Assembly: GCA_004335835.1 (NCBI GenBank)
Contig: RWJK01001191.1
Location: 37,398 to 101,397 of the forward strand
Source: Scenedesmus sp. ARA3
Taxonomy: Eukaryota; Chlorophyta; Chlorophyceae; Sphaeropleales; Scenedesmaceae
DNA: 64,000 nucleotides
Reading direction: 5' to 3'
Positions within the stretch are counted from its first letter, which is position 1. Every line of letters begins with the position of its first letter. Below the pieces are notes generated by a model, which had not been told where the DNA came from, ran no database searches, and saw only the letters and a program-made list of their open reading frames with translations. The translations under genes were made by a program, and so were the position numbers. This document shows positions 12,790 to 28,248 of this stretch, piece after piece.

Positions 12790-13425
12790 GACTGTTGAGC
12801 TGCTGCTGCCACAGGAACGCAGCAATTGTGTACCCTCCTGCCCGTGTAAAAGTATCAAATGGTTATCATGTGACGGCCTTGTAAGTTTTTGAGCAGATGA
12901 GGTAGCACATCAACAGAGCAGCGTGGATACACCAAGGAACGGCAGTTCGCGGCTTTCCGTGCAGTCTGGCGGTGATGTTGTGTTCAAACCATCGTTAGTA
13001 CCTGTAAACCACTTTTAAGAAAGCAATCACCACTGGTGACGTCCCTGAAGCCTTGAACAAGTTCAAATGAGCGAGCCCTGACACGTGTTACATTGACTGA
13101 CGCCACATGGGCAATCGCCGGCACAAGCCCGGCACACGTTATCCCTTTTCATGTGAACTTGCGGACGGGCGCCTAGTGGTGTATTGCAGGGCCTGATCGC
13201 ATGCGTGTCAACTGCAGACATAAATGCTTTTGGCCACCTTTAACAGAGTGGCTCCAGCTGATCAGGCCAGGCATTACTTGCACCAGCAGAACCACCATCA
13301 TGGCATGGTAGCGGACACAGTGAAAGGCAGCATGGTTACAATGAGAGACCTTGAATATCACTGCAACTTGCCCCAGTCCACACCCCAGCCACAGAACACT
13401 CCCTCAGCAGCACATCAGCAGCACA
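12790..13425. other. Intergenic between CLC start and UCP stop
   Basis: Holds the CLC promoter and 5' UTR and the UCP 3' UTR. A TGTAA pentamer on the minus strand (13340-13336), about 86 bases past the UCP stop, is a candidate poly(A) signal of the chlorophyte type. No ORF with support was found. Confidence 0.5.
13336..13340 (-). terminator. Candidate TGTAA poly(A) signal of the UCP gene
   Basis: TGTAA is the usual poly(A) signal of volvocine and related green algae. This copy lies about 86 bases downstream of the UCP stop on the coding strand. A pentamer can easily occur by chance. Confidence 0.3.
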
Positions 13426-16400
13426 TCACGATGACTTGGGCGCCAGCACCAGCTTCATCTGCAACATCGGGCAAGCACAAATAAACCTTGTTAGTAGCAG
13501 AATTGAAAGTGTGGTTGCAAAGGCAGCGCTCCTGCAGCTGCACGTTTGTTTCCCGCCCTTGAACAGTTTCTAGTTCAAGGAGACCAGGAAGTGCTGCTGA
13601 TGAGCGACCCCTCTCCTGGCACAGTCAACAGCTGCTGCAGGAGCTGTCGGCATACAAGAAACCAGCTGCATGCTCTCCTGCAAGTCAACACACAGCCTGC
13701 ACAAGCCATTCTGCAGCTACCTTGCTCATCAAGCAGCTCTACAGCGCCAGGCGAGCATCCCTTGCGTCCTGCACAAGTGTCCCGCAAGCCATTGTTGAGG
13801 CTGGCAGGGCAGGCATGCACCCGCCCTGCACGCATATCCTGCAAGCAAATGCCCGGGCCTCTTGTTTTACTCTATGCAGTGCACCCACCTGCTCCAGCAT
13901 CAGGAACATGGCCACGTTCCAGCTGCCCAGGCGCGCAAAGTTGGGCATGAACCCGTTGTAGAACGCCTGCAGGACAATGAGGCAGCAGCAGCAGCAGCAC
14001 GTGAGTCAAGGCCTCACTATCACGCCTACGCCTGCAGCGATGCTGTTGCACACGCCAACAGGTATGACACCAGGTACGTACATGCCTGCAGTCCTGTTGA
14101 ACGGAGGAACACAAAATGACACGCCAAGCTGCTGACTGCACAGTGTTGGCCAGGTACAAAGAACTACCTTGCAGCATCCGCTGCCTCGTACACTTACAGT
14201 CTATAGATTTACACGTGCCTGTTGCCCTGCTCAAAGTCTGCATACACTCTTGCATGTCAGGGCTGTCATCAGCTGAGCAAACAGTTTGGCAAAAAAGGGT
14301 GCTTGCCAGCATGCAACCAGAAGACTGATGGCTCAGCAGCCCCCACTACACTGCAACAGCTGCTGCCACAGGATACAAAGCAATGGCGCTGCAAGCTGTG
14401 CTAGTGTCGGCACACCCACCAGCAGCCCGTCATTGCGTGCAGTCTTCACAAAGCAGTCCAGCACTCCCGAGTACTTGCCAGTCGCATCGCCTGCATGCAT
14501 ACCACACACCACAGCAAACATGAGCACACACACTTGGCAGAAGGCCTAAGCGTGTGACGCAACAGACTGCTGCAAAATGGTCAGCACCACCCAGTGCAGC
14601 ACCAGTGCAGGTGCCATGCCAATGCACAAGCTGAGCAAGCACACTTGCTGGCAGGTGCTAGCGCTGCATTCCTGCTGCAGCCGCACAGCTTTGGCGGCTG
14701 ACCTGCAAGCTGCAGCCAGCTGGCGGCAAGCAGCAGCATGCCTGTTGAACACTATTCTGTGCCGCCTCCTGCCGCCTGAGCCCGCTGCTGCTGCTCACCC
14801 ATGACCCTGCCGCTCATGACCATGTGTACACAAAAAGGCCCACAGCTGCTGCTGCTGCTGCTGCTGCTGTGTCATCTCACCCATGAGCCTGCTCTTGACC
14901 ATGTCCACTGCTGCTGCTGCTGCTGCTGGCAGTGGTGGTAACTGCTCAACACGCTCACCCATGACCCTGCTCTTGACCACGTCCACGGGTGAGCCCACGC
15001 ACACCGCGAAGAAGCCCGCGCCCAGGCCCGCCACCAGGTGAGTCACCACGTTGTCCCCAAAGTAGCCGGTCGCCAGCAGCGACACCTGCGCATAAATGTG
15101 ACAATGTAACACTGTTAAAATAACACCGTCCAAAACAGCAGGTGCGGACCACGTTGTCCCCAAAGTAGCCGGTGGCAAGCAGCGACACCTGCAGCGACAG
15201 CAGCAGCAGCAGCAGCAACAGCAGCAACAGCAGGAGTGCTTGCTAACAGCAGTCACCAGGTGCGTGACCACGTTGTCCCCCGAAGTAGCCCGTCGCCAGC
15301 AGCGACACCTGCAGCGGCAGCAGCATATATTGTTTGCGACAGCAGAAGCTGTTGATACCAGCCATTGCCAGGTGTGTGGGCGGTGCTATTCCACACCTTG
15401 ATCTGGTTGTAGCTGGCCAGCTCCGCTGTACTTGCTATCTAGCCAGTTTTACACAGCAGCAGAACAGCTGGATGTTCGATCCCGCAAGCTATGGCTGTAC
15501 AACGCACCTTTATCTGGTCGTAGCTGGCCAGCTCCGCCGCATTAATGATCCCATCACGCGTAACGCACACTTCACAGCAGCACACAGAACCAAAGCGTCC
15601 ACTGCGCACCTTTATCTGGTCGTAGCTGGCCAGCTCTGCGACACTTATCATTAAGCAAATCACAAATGATCCACCTGTTACTGTTGGACACGCACCTTTA
15701 TCTGGTCGTAGCTGGCCAGCTCTGCCGCGTTGATGATGGCGTTGCGCGCGATGTTGGGCCCCAGGCCCTTCCACAGCCCAGCAAGGCCCTCCTCGCGCCG
15801 GATGATGCCGTACGCCTTGAACGCGTTGGCGTACTTCTTGGGCTGACCAGGAGCCTTCTTGCCCTCACTCTGCATGCGCACCTGCGGGTGATACACAAAC
15901 ACATGTGGTGACACACACACTTGCGTAAGCGAAAACAAGTTGGGGCTTGCAGTATTATTAGTTCGACCCGGGCGCCTTCTTGCACGCGCTCTGCATGCGC
16001 ACGTGCAGGGGTTTGAAGAAGCAGGCAGGGCACGCAGTGCAGCGAGTCCGCATAGCACTCAGGGGCAAGGCTGACCCTGCGGCTTTTTACACTTTCTCTC
16101 CATGCACCTGTGGGGGAACTTGTGGGTGCAGGGTTGTGTGCATGTCCAGCAAGCACACGCATGCAGTCTCCCCATCCACAGCAATAATGCAAGCCCAAAC
16201 CACCACCCAATTTGCAGCAGCACCTCAACTTCATAGCTGTTGTAACAAAAGTAACACAGCAGCCCACCTTGACCAGGTCTGTAGGGCTGGCCACTGTGAT
16301 GGCAATGGCCCCTGTGGCCAGGCCTGACGCAATCTTCAGGTGCAGCGGCACATGCTGCCAGGGCAAACCCACGGCCGTCTCACAATACGTGCTGCTGCCA

Positions 16401-16675
16401 AGGCCAAACCCACCACCGTTTTTAATCAAAACACAGCAGCCACAGGTGTGCAGGCAACGACGAGCCTATCCAAGCTGTGTGTCTGACTGCTGCGTATATT
16501 TCCTATTTGTGTCTAAAAGATATCCTCAGCAGCAGCCGCACCTTGACCAGGTCTGTTGGGCTGGCCACTGTGATGGCAATGGCTCCAGTTGCCAGGCCTG
16601 ACGCGATCTTGAGGTGCAGCGGCACATCACCCACGTGGTCCTCGCCCACAAAGAACTGCTTCACCTGCACACAGA

Positions 16676-16721
<46 letters not shown>

Positions 16722-17088
16722 CAACCCAAGTTGACTTGATGGTGTGCTGCCTGGACGAGCAGCGCTCCGAAGAGCCAGCTCTACACCATTACCTTTTAAC
16801 CTTGAACTCAACGCCACACAGCTGCTGGCGAGTAATAGATCACAGCCGCTGATGATCTCCGCGTGGAACTGTCAACATGATCCAAGCAGGGGTGATGCAG
16901 CCGCTGCACCTGTTCTGCTGCTGCTGTGACTGGCCCCTGTGTCTCACAGCTTCCTGCAGCCAGTGCAGCAGTAGAAGCTGTTGCTGCCGAGCCTGAGCTG
17001 TCGCACTTTCTGCTGAGCAGCACATCTGCTCATTGAATGATACTGGTCGCTGCTGCTGCTCCTGCTGCCGTCGCTGCAACACTGACAA

Positions 17089-17139
<51 letters not shown>

Positions 17140-18000
17140 TGAAGCACTGCATCATAGCTGGCTGGCGTTGCTGATCCGCCATGTGACTGAAAACCAGTGA
17201 GCCGTTGCCGCTGCTTACCGGCTCGTACAGGCCAATGCGTAGCCCTCCGTACATGACTTGTCTGTGCAGGCCTGCAGCACACAACGCAGCACCGAAACCC
17301 TAGTCAACAACAACCCAGCGCACACATATCCTTGCAGAACAAACGCCACATTGGACAGGATTCAATCTTGTGCCAATGGTTCGGTGCAATAGATGTTCTG
17401 CTGCAGGACACATAGGCTGTGGGTGATCTGTGACTATATCAAGACAGCAGCGCTGTTTGCTGCCTGCAGATCACAAGCTGCAGCAGATCAGCCACAATGC
17501 TGCCTCCCCAGATGCAGCAAATGCCAGACTGCCAGCATGAAACCCAGAGCACATTGTAAACCAACATTTCTGCTTGTGTGTGATAACTTGGAAGCAGCTG
17601 CACACCTGGCTCCAGTCCCTTCCACAGCGCGCTAGGCCCCTCCTCTTTTGCAATGGTCATGCATGTCCCCAGCAGGCCCCTGCAAGCACGACAGAACGCA
17701 GTCATTGCAGCAGCTAATGACTGTGTTGTTGTTAGCAGCAATGTCTGCCAAGCATCAAGCCTTGCTCACTTGTACTTGCCACCAGCACCACCGCCTTGCA
17801 ACTGAAGGCGCACTTTTGCTGTGTCCAGAGGCAGTGTCAACGCCTGCAGCGCAGCTGAGGGTCAGCTGATGCAACAGAGAGAGTATTTGATGCACAAACA
17901 GCAGCTAGCACGCTTTTACCTCTGCTGTGCATGCTGAAATTGCGCTAGCAGCGAACAGGTTGGGGAAGGGCAACTGCGGTCCTGATGATGGGGGCGACAT
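13426..18000 (-). CDS. UCP: Mitochondrial uncoupling-type carrier (UCP)
   Basis: Inner mitochondrial membrane carrier of the SLC25 family, uncoupling-protein branch (proton leak or dicarboxylate/amino-acid exchange). Ten exons keep phase: 18000-17920, 17843-17770, 17679-17606, 17271-17219, 16664-16542, 15881-15696, 15085-14959, 14490-14420, 13966-13889 and 13458-13426, giving 299 aa, the normal length. All three carrier repeats are present: [23 protein letters not shown] and [15 protein letters not shown]-type stretches are [34 protein letters not shown] and [18 protein letters not shown]. The short last exon ([13 protein letters not shown]) was chosen because it keeps phase and matches the family's short tail; other downstream acceptors are possible. 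Introns carry many exon echoes, including a complete in-frame duplicate of most of exon 5 (16354-16268). Confidence 0.95.
14790..15320 (-). repeat. Echoes of UCP exon 7 on both sides of the exon
   Basis: Exon 7 lies at 15085-14959. Its start (acceptor plus [13 protein letters not shown] coding) is repeated upstream at about 15195-15140 and 15315-15250. Its end (coding DVVKSRVMG, then the donor) is repeated downstream at about 14910-14870 and 14825-14795. The 15140 copy keeps the reading [13 protein letters not shown]. Confidence 0.8.
15385..15640 (-). repeat. Three downstream echoes of the UCP exon 6 end
   Basis: The end of exon 6 (coding [10 protein letters not shown], donor GTGCGT at 15695) is repeated at about 15635-15600, 15560-15505 and 15425-15388. 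The 15505 copy reads [15 protein letters not shown] followed by GTGCGT. The 15388 copy has D changed to N. Spacings are roughly 95-115 bases. The intronic parts no longer align by eye. Confidence 0.85.
16268..16354 (-). repeat. Duplicated UCP exon 5 segment, candidate alternative exon
   Basis: This 87-base segment lies in the intron after exon 5. It is bounded by a CAG acceptor and a GTGGGC donor and reads 29 codons in the exon's own frame. Its last 28 codons give exactly the same residues as exon 5 ([10 protein letters not shown] through DLVK). The six base differences are all at third positions: CTC/CTG, ATC/ATT, GCA/GCC, ACT/ACA, GGA/GGG and CCA/CCT. Confidence 0.8.
16682..16720. repeat. 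CAG/CTG tract upstream of the UCP exon 5 acceptor
   Basis: CAG on the plus strand, hence CUG in the UCP transcript, just before the 3' splice site at 16665. Confidence 0.8.
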
Positions 18001-18908
18001 GCTGCTTGTTCTGTGGCTATGCTGCTGAAGCTGCTGCAAATATCTTAGATCCCCGAATGTGACCAAGTGAAGCTGTTGATGGTGTTCGCATTGTCTTGGA
18101 GTCGCACCAAAAGACTACAACACAACCCTGCCAGTGACATTGAGTAACACGTCCGCAAGGAGCTTGAAAAGTTGAAACGGCTTTTCAAGTGTCAAACAAA
18201 ACTATGCTGACGCACTCTCGTGTCAGAATGTTGCCCGATCCGTGTCAAGTCAGATCAGCAGCAGAAGCTGACTTGGCCGCCTGACCCTTGCATGTACAGC
18301 CCGTGCATCGCAACACGCTTATTGCTGCGTCAGGTGGCTTTTAGCACATGATACTCATGTAAGCTGCCGTTGCTGGGCTGTAAATCGCTGCCAGTAAGTC
18401 ATGCTGCTGGTTTGCAGTGCTTGGCAGGCTCATGCAAGTTGGACAGGTTTAGTGAACACGCAGACTGGAGCTGCACACCACAGGCACTTGATGCTGACAC
18501 AAGATGTATGCATAGAGCACCCCCTTGCACATAGCTGAAGTACAGTCGTTTAACGCATCAGTTCATGTCATTGCTGCTGCCGAACACTGCCCCGTCACGG
18601 TGCACAGCCGTTGCTGCACCAACCCCAAAACCCGCTACCCTCATCACAATAGTCAGAGGTCAGAGACATACATACGTATATAGCATCAGGTTACACGGCT
18701 GCTGTCAAGCACACATATGCTGCACTGTGGCTAGCCGGCCTCATGCGCAAGCAAGGCCTGGCCACATGCCACCAGCATACGCAGCGCTGGGAGCTGCTGC
18801 TTCCTGACTGTTGAGTCAACAACGTGCGCTGTCGCTCCAGCTGCGCCTCCAGCACGACGGTCAAACTTTGGTCAAACAAAGTAACAAGGGACTGCTGCAG
18901 CAGGCCGT
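18001..18908. other. Intergenic: UCP promoter and RPL37A 3' UTR
   Basis: About 0.9 kb between the UCP start and the RPL37A stop. TTACA at 18691-18695 (TGTAA on the minus strand) is a candidate poly(A) signal for RPL37A, about 215 bases past its stop. No gene was seen. Confidence 0.5.
18691..18695 (-). terminator. Candidate TGTAA poly(A) signal of RPL37A
   Basis: TGTAA on the coding strand about 215 bases after the RPL37A stop. Chance occurrence is possible. Confidence 0.3.
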
Positions 18909-22170
<3,262 letters not shown>

Positions 22171-23574
22171 TCATGCCTTGGGTGGCTCGGCCTTCTCCTG
22201 GTCCTGCATCTCGCTGGTCCACAGCGTGAGGTTGTCGCGCAGCAGCTGCATGATGAGCGCGCTGTCCTTGTAGCTGTCCTCGCCCAGCGTGTCCAGGTCG
22301 CTGATGGCCTCGTCAAACGCCTGCAGGAAACAGGCAGCAGCAGCAGCAGCAGCAGCAGCGGCAGCGGCGGCGGCAGCAGTGCGGTTTCAATGGTCAGCAC
22401 CAGCAGGCAGAGCGGCAGTTGCAATCCGCGATGTGTCCATGATCGAGAGCAGGAGCGCGAGGAGGTGCACGCGAGCTGCGTCCACACAAGCGTCACATGC
22501 GCCGGTAACATCTACTCTAGACAGACAGGGACACACAAGCACGCATGCAGATATGCATACAGTGACGCAGCGCAGCGTCGCGTGCGCATGCATATGTGTC
22601 TGCAACAGCACTGCCGTAGCAGCGGTACCATAGCATATATCCGGCTGTGCAGCCGCACGACAGTCTCCTGCAACGGCGGCAGCCCCGCGCTGCTGTTGGA
22701 TAGCCGCTGCTGCTGATCGCGCCCCACAACTGCTGTTGTAACCCCCCGCTGCTGCTGGGGCACTGCTACATCATACGTTGACAATCCATGAGCGTGCGCA
22801 CCTGCTTGGCCAGGTTGCAGGCCTTCTCCGGCTGGTTCATGACCTCGTAGTAGAACACGGAGAAGTTGAGCGCCAGGCCCAGGCGGATGGGGTTGGTGCT
22901 GGGCAGCTCCGCCAACGCCTTCTCCTGTGCTGCGTTGTACGCCAGCAGCGTCTTCTCTGCAGCCTCCTTGCGGTCGCTGTCCACCTTGAACTCTGACAGG
23001 TACCTGTGGTAGTCGGCCTTCATCTTGAGGTAGAAGACTGAGGCCTCACAGGTGGAGGCAGAGGGGATGAGGTGCGTGTCCAGCAGCTCCAGGATCTCCC
23101 CACACACATTGTCCAGCTCCTTCTCCACGGTGCCCCGGTACTTCTGGATCAGGGACACGCGCTTCTCGTTGCCCTTGGCCACCTCGCTCTGCTCCACGCT
23201 CTGCAGAATGCGCCAAGACGCACGCCTGGCGCCCACGAGGTTCTTGTAGCCTGTGCAGCAGTTTACCAGTTCCGGAGTGAGGCAGGGGGCCGGCCAAAGT
23301 GTCAGGAGAAAATGAGGGCCACTAACAGCAGCGTGTTGTGTTGAAAAAAGGCGCAGTCCAACTGCTGTGCTAAGGCCACCACCACGCCATCCATCCTGAC
23401 CCGCCCAGCTCGCAGCTGCTCACCCACGGACAGCAGGTTACGCTCCTCAACGCTCAGCTCCTGCTCTCCAGCCATGGATGCAATCACACGCATCTCGTTA
23501 ACCATGTCCTGGTAGCGTTCGGCCTGCTCAGAAATCTTTGCAGAGAACAACGCGAGTTCACGCGGAGTGGCCAT
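22171..23574 (-). CDS. 14-3-3 family phosphoserine/threonine-binding adaptor
   Basis: Dimeric cytosolic/nuclear adaptor that binds phosphorylated client proteins. Three exons keep phase: 23574-23424, 23250-22802 and 22320-22171, for 249 aa, the usual length. It starts [20 protein letters not shown]. Family blocks are [21 protein letters not shown] (signature 1 region), [13 protein letters not shown], the [12 protein letters not shown] segment and the C-terminal [26 protein letters not shown] (signature 2 region). Phosphopeptide-pocket residues Lys, Arg and the RY pair are in place. The tail is acidic and ends EKAEPPKA before TGA. A CAG tract (CUG in the transcript) precedes the last acceptor. 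No exon echoes were found, unlike most other genes here. Confidence 0.97.
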
Positions 23575-24998
23575 TTTGGCTGCTTATTAGTGATAATAAA
23601 CTGCTGAGTCCGTTGGCGCGGAGCTGCAATTCGATCAGGCCGAAAGCTCTAGCTGTTGTTGTGCCAGCTCAACAGGGAGGACGGAGGCTCCCACAGTCGC
23701 AAATAGCTCAGAATGGATCACACTGGCGTGATCGGAGCATGCTGATGGCCCGGTGCATGCGTGGCAAGCAAAAACACGCGAGACCCAAACCACGCTGCTG
23801 CGAACAGTCACCATCGTTAGGAAGCCGCTGATCGTCCGTGGCCTCTGCATATGACGTGACTGCTCGTTTCCTGCTGTGATCAATGGCTTTGCGGCTACAA
23901 GGAATGGCCGTACACGGTCAGCCCGCCCCCAAAAGTTGACTCCCCTTTATATCGACCCGATCGCTGCTGCCCGATGTAATGAAGCAACCGCCACTTTGAT
24001 ATGACAGGTGAGTAGTAGCAGTGTCAAAGCACCTGGGCCACCCACCCTGAAGGCTAATAGCAGGTAAGGGTACCTGCACTAGCTTAGTCTGGTGTGACGT
24101 ACAGCCCATATGCACAGGGCCAAGCAATACAAGCCTATGCAGCCACACAATACACGCGCAGAAAAGATGATTCTAAATGTCTTTTAAGCGCTGAATCAAA
24201 CGGCCAGTGGCCAGCTGCAACAGGTGACTCCTGTACTCAAGTGCCAGCGGCCAGTGTCATTGTAATCTCAAATTTAGCTGGCTCTGCAGCGGCAGTGGCA
24301 GAGCCATGGGGGTGACTTCAAATCTAATATTGCCAACGACCTAGAAAACTTGATACGTGCTGCTCTTCGCGTAAAGGTCTGCCAGGGACGGCAGCGATGT
24401 CAGCATATAGAGAAAGTTGCCGAGTGCCAGCATGCCAGGTTGGCGCACAAAACGTTGTCCAGAAAGCGGCCCTACAGCCATACGAGCAAGCATACCGCAC
24501 ACTGCCTGGACAAGTCAAGATGCAAGAACCCAGCATGCACAGCCGGATGAATGCAGCTGACAGGTAACACGCACTAAGCCATTGCAGCCAGCGTGAGCAC
24601 TTCGTTGCTGGTGCAAGTCCTCATCTGGCAGACATGTTGCCCTCCCCGGCCTCGCGCAAAAATGCCATACCACAGCTGCTATGCAACTGGAGCCAACAAT
24701 GACTGCAGGGGAATCAATGCTCAGCCTTTTGTTGGTCCTGCAAAGCGATGCCTGCCATATGAACAAGTGCAGATGAGTTGTGCACATGATGTGCAAGACT
24801 ACCCACAGCACGTTCGTGTGCAAGCTACCCACAGCATGTGCGTGGTGAAACGCACTCCGCCTAAAGCCGTGGTATAGGGGTCACACAGCTCGCAGGCCAA
24901 CTCACTTGCTCCAACACCAGGTTGCAGGCAGCCCTGGGTAAGTTCACGCTGGATCTCACGTGTCAAAGCTGTTATAAAAGTAACAGTTGAGGCCCCGC
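23575..24998. other. Intergenic: 14-3-3 promoter and TOP6A 3' flank
   Basis: About 1.4 kb. It holds the 14-3-3 upstream region and the TOP6A 3' UTR. No supported ORF or RNA gene. Short internal repeats are present near 24790-24840. Confidence 0.4.
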
Positions 24999-26481
24999 TC
25001 AGATCCAGTCCCCTTCCTGCAGCTTGAGCGGCAGGTACACCTGGCTCAGGTACTGGAAGCCGAAGCTGCTGAGTGCCTGGATCTCCGCCTTCTCCTTTCT
25101 CTTGAGCATCAGCTCCAGCTCAGCCACCCAGGCAGGGTTGGCCTTGATGAAGTCCTCCTCCAGCTGCGGCAGCGGCAGCAGCAACAGCAACAGCAGGGGT
25201 GGCAGCAGCAGCAGTGCGATGCGTGTCAGCAGCAGCAGCTGCTGCAACATTTGAGGCAGCGCCACTCGGGAGCATTCACAGTTGCTGTGCATCAAACGAC
25301 TGAGGTGTGGCGTCAGCCCAGCAGATCTCTACAGCTGACCCAGTGTAGCAGCAACAGCAGTGCCCAACACGAAATGAATATGTCACTGGCGCAGCAGCTG
25401 GAACGCAAGGCATACAGGCAAGCCTTGCTGATCAGGCAGCTCCATCTGTTGCGTGCAGCGCAGCTGCCACTGCTGCCCCGCAGGTGCTGTTGTGCGACTC
25501 ACCAGCTTGCGGCCTGTCTTTGAATTCTCGTCTGTCACTTATAGCATGTCGCTTTGATCAGCCGGCGGCTGCAACGCAAGGCACATCACGCAAGTCTTGC
25601 CAGCCAGGCAGGTGCAAGTGAGGCATGCAGCAGTGCTCACCAGCTTGCGGCCTGTCTTCAAATCCTCATCTGTCATGGCAAGCCTGCACTGCGCTGGGAT
25701 GTTGAACCGGTCCAGGTCGCTGGGGCGCACGCCCAGCCACTTGATGTCTGGCGTGGTCAGGTTGCTGCAGCACAAAGTGCACACAGCCTTTTGATCAAGG
25801 GTGATCAGGATGCTTACATGCTTACATGCCATATGCAAACTCTCTGTCAACAGCCGGGCGGACCAGGCAAGCCAAAGATCGACTCAGTTCACTCGCTGCA
25901 AGTGGTGCAAGTGATCTGTGCTCATGGCCCCACTCGTGTGTATGCCGCTGCAACACCCACCCCACCGGCGTGAGGGGGAACAGCGCAGCAACCAATTGCA
26001 CCTGCTGCCGTAGCTCGTGTTGTTGCTGCCTTTACATACAACCTCAGTCGGTATACTCATAACGATCAACAGCCTGTTGCATCAGCCTCACCTGCTGCTG
26101 TACCCCACGTCGTTGCGGCCCCGCATGTACCAGCGCAGTCGGCATCCATCATCACAATCAACATCTATAATCACAACCAGCACCCTATTGCATCAGCCTC
26201 ACCTGCTGTCGTAGCTCATGTTCATGCTGCCCTTCATGTACACAGACAGGATTTTCAGCCCGTAGGGGTCGCTGTCCACCAGCGCCAGCACGGGGATCTT
26301 CAGGCTCAGCTTCAGCTTGCGCAGGAACAACCTGCAAGTCGCAACACAGAGCGAAGCAGCCAACAGCAACAGAAAAGCTGTTGTATGTCTGGCCATTAGG
26401 CATCTACAGTGTCATGCTTTCACGCAACAGGGATCTTCAGGCTCAGCTTGAGCATGCGCAGGAACAGCCTGCGTGAGGGGT

Positions 26482-26519
<38 letters not shown>

Positions 26520-27583
26520 ACACAGTTGTTGACATTCCCACTGTCCACCAGCGCCAGCACGCAAATGGAACCTCCTAATGTCAACATGCCCACCGTGTAG
26601 CCGCGTCCGGCTGCCCCTTGGCTGTGATGATGATGCTGGGGTAGTCGTTCTAGAAGCGGTTCCCCTAACGGCTCAAGCACCTCAACAACTGCTCTGTAGC
26701 ATACTGTTTGACCTGTCCATGTTCTCACTTACTCGCTCACTCACTCAAAAACTCACTAATTTACTCACTCGGCTATGATGCCCATTTGCTGTGATGCTCT
26801 AAGAACCCCCACCGTATATGCTCATGCTCACCGTGTGGCTACATCTGGCTGCCCCTTGGCGGTGATGATGATGCTGGGGTAGTCGTTGTAGAAGCCTCAT
26901 GAACTGCCAGACAACATTTAGCATAGTAACCCTGCCTGCCGTGCACCTGTGCTCATGCTCTTACCGTGTGGCCACATCCGGCTGCCCCTTTGCCGTGATG
27001 ATGATGCTGGGGTAGTCGTTGTGGAAGCAGCCCCCCTAAGCCCCTTTGTTGTGACAAACTTCAATACCTTTTCTGCAGCATATGTATCCTGCAGCCTCAC
27101 CTAGTGGCCACGTCCGGCTGCCCCTTTGCTGTGATGATGATGCTGGGGTAGTCGTTGTAGAAGCGGTCCTCAGCCAGGCGCATGAAGGCCGCATCCTTCT
27201 CCACCAGCAGGATGAACAGCGCATCCGATGCAATGTTGGAGACCTGTGGTCAGCAGGCAGCAGGCAAAGCAAACCTTTGGTCGGGCGGCAATTGCAGGAC
27301 AGCCTATTGAGTGTAGCATGCACACCAGCAGGATGAACAGCGCGTCAGAGGCGACGTTGGAGACGGCATATTGCAACACAGCAGGCCAGCAGGCAGTAGA
27401 AAGCGAAAGAGTGAGTCCAATGCCACCAGGGGTGAGGCTGAACAGCGAGTCACCCGCACTGTTCACCTGGCTAGGCGGCAGGGCAGCAAAGAGGGCAAAA
27501 GTCTGATGTAACTCTTAGCGGAGAACACAGCTCCTTAGTTGGGTTGTGCAAACGCGTTTCGATGCTTCCCACATTGTCGCACA

Positions 27584-27618
<35 letters not shown>

Positions 27619-28210
27619 CTCACCTTGCTGATGTTTGGCGGGATGGCCTTGCCACCCACGCCCATGCGCCTGCAGTCGATGTGGTCGCCGTCCTCGGTGA
27701 AGGTCAGCTGCCCCACCACCACGCCCTTCTCAGACGCCACCACTGCAGCAGCAACATTAGCAGCAGCAGCAGCAGTGGCAGCGGCAGCAGCAGAGTAGCG
27801 TGAGACACAGCATAGGCCAGGCACAGCCTCTGGTGAAGGGCGGCCGCCCCATCACCACGCCCTTCTCAGACGCCACCACTGCAGGCAACAAAGCGGCGGC
27901 CCAGAATAGCGTTGAAGAGATGTGATGCTGTGAGGCGCAGCATGCGACATGCACAGCATCCTGGGAAGCCGCCCACCGCCCTTCTCAGACGCGACCACTG
28001 CCACATTAGCAGCAGCAGCAGCAGCAACAGCAGCACATGAAATGCGTAGAGCAGCACACAACCTCTGCAAGGGAAGACAGACATATAATATCCCGGCACA
28101 CGAATGCTTTGTGCACATGTGCAACACACAGTGCTTCTACCCAGCAGCCAACAGCCACACAGCTGACTGACGGCATGTTGCACAGGCAGCCTGATTGCTG
28201 CCTCTGTTGC

Positions 28211-28248
<38 letters not shown>

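Noticed and set aside
13571..13844. Alternative last exons for UCP (acceptors near 13844 and 13680)
   Set aside because: They would add Cys- and Ala-rich tails of 30-60 residues. The 13458-13426 exon gives the normal short carrier terminus.
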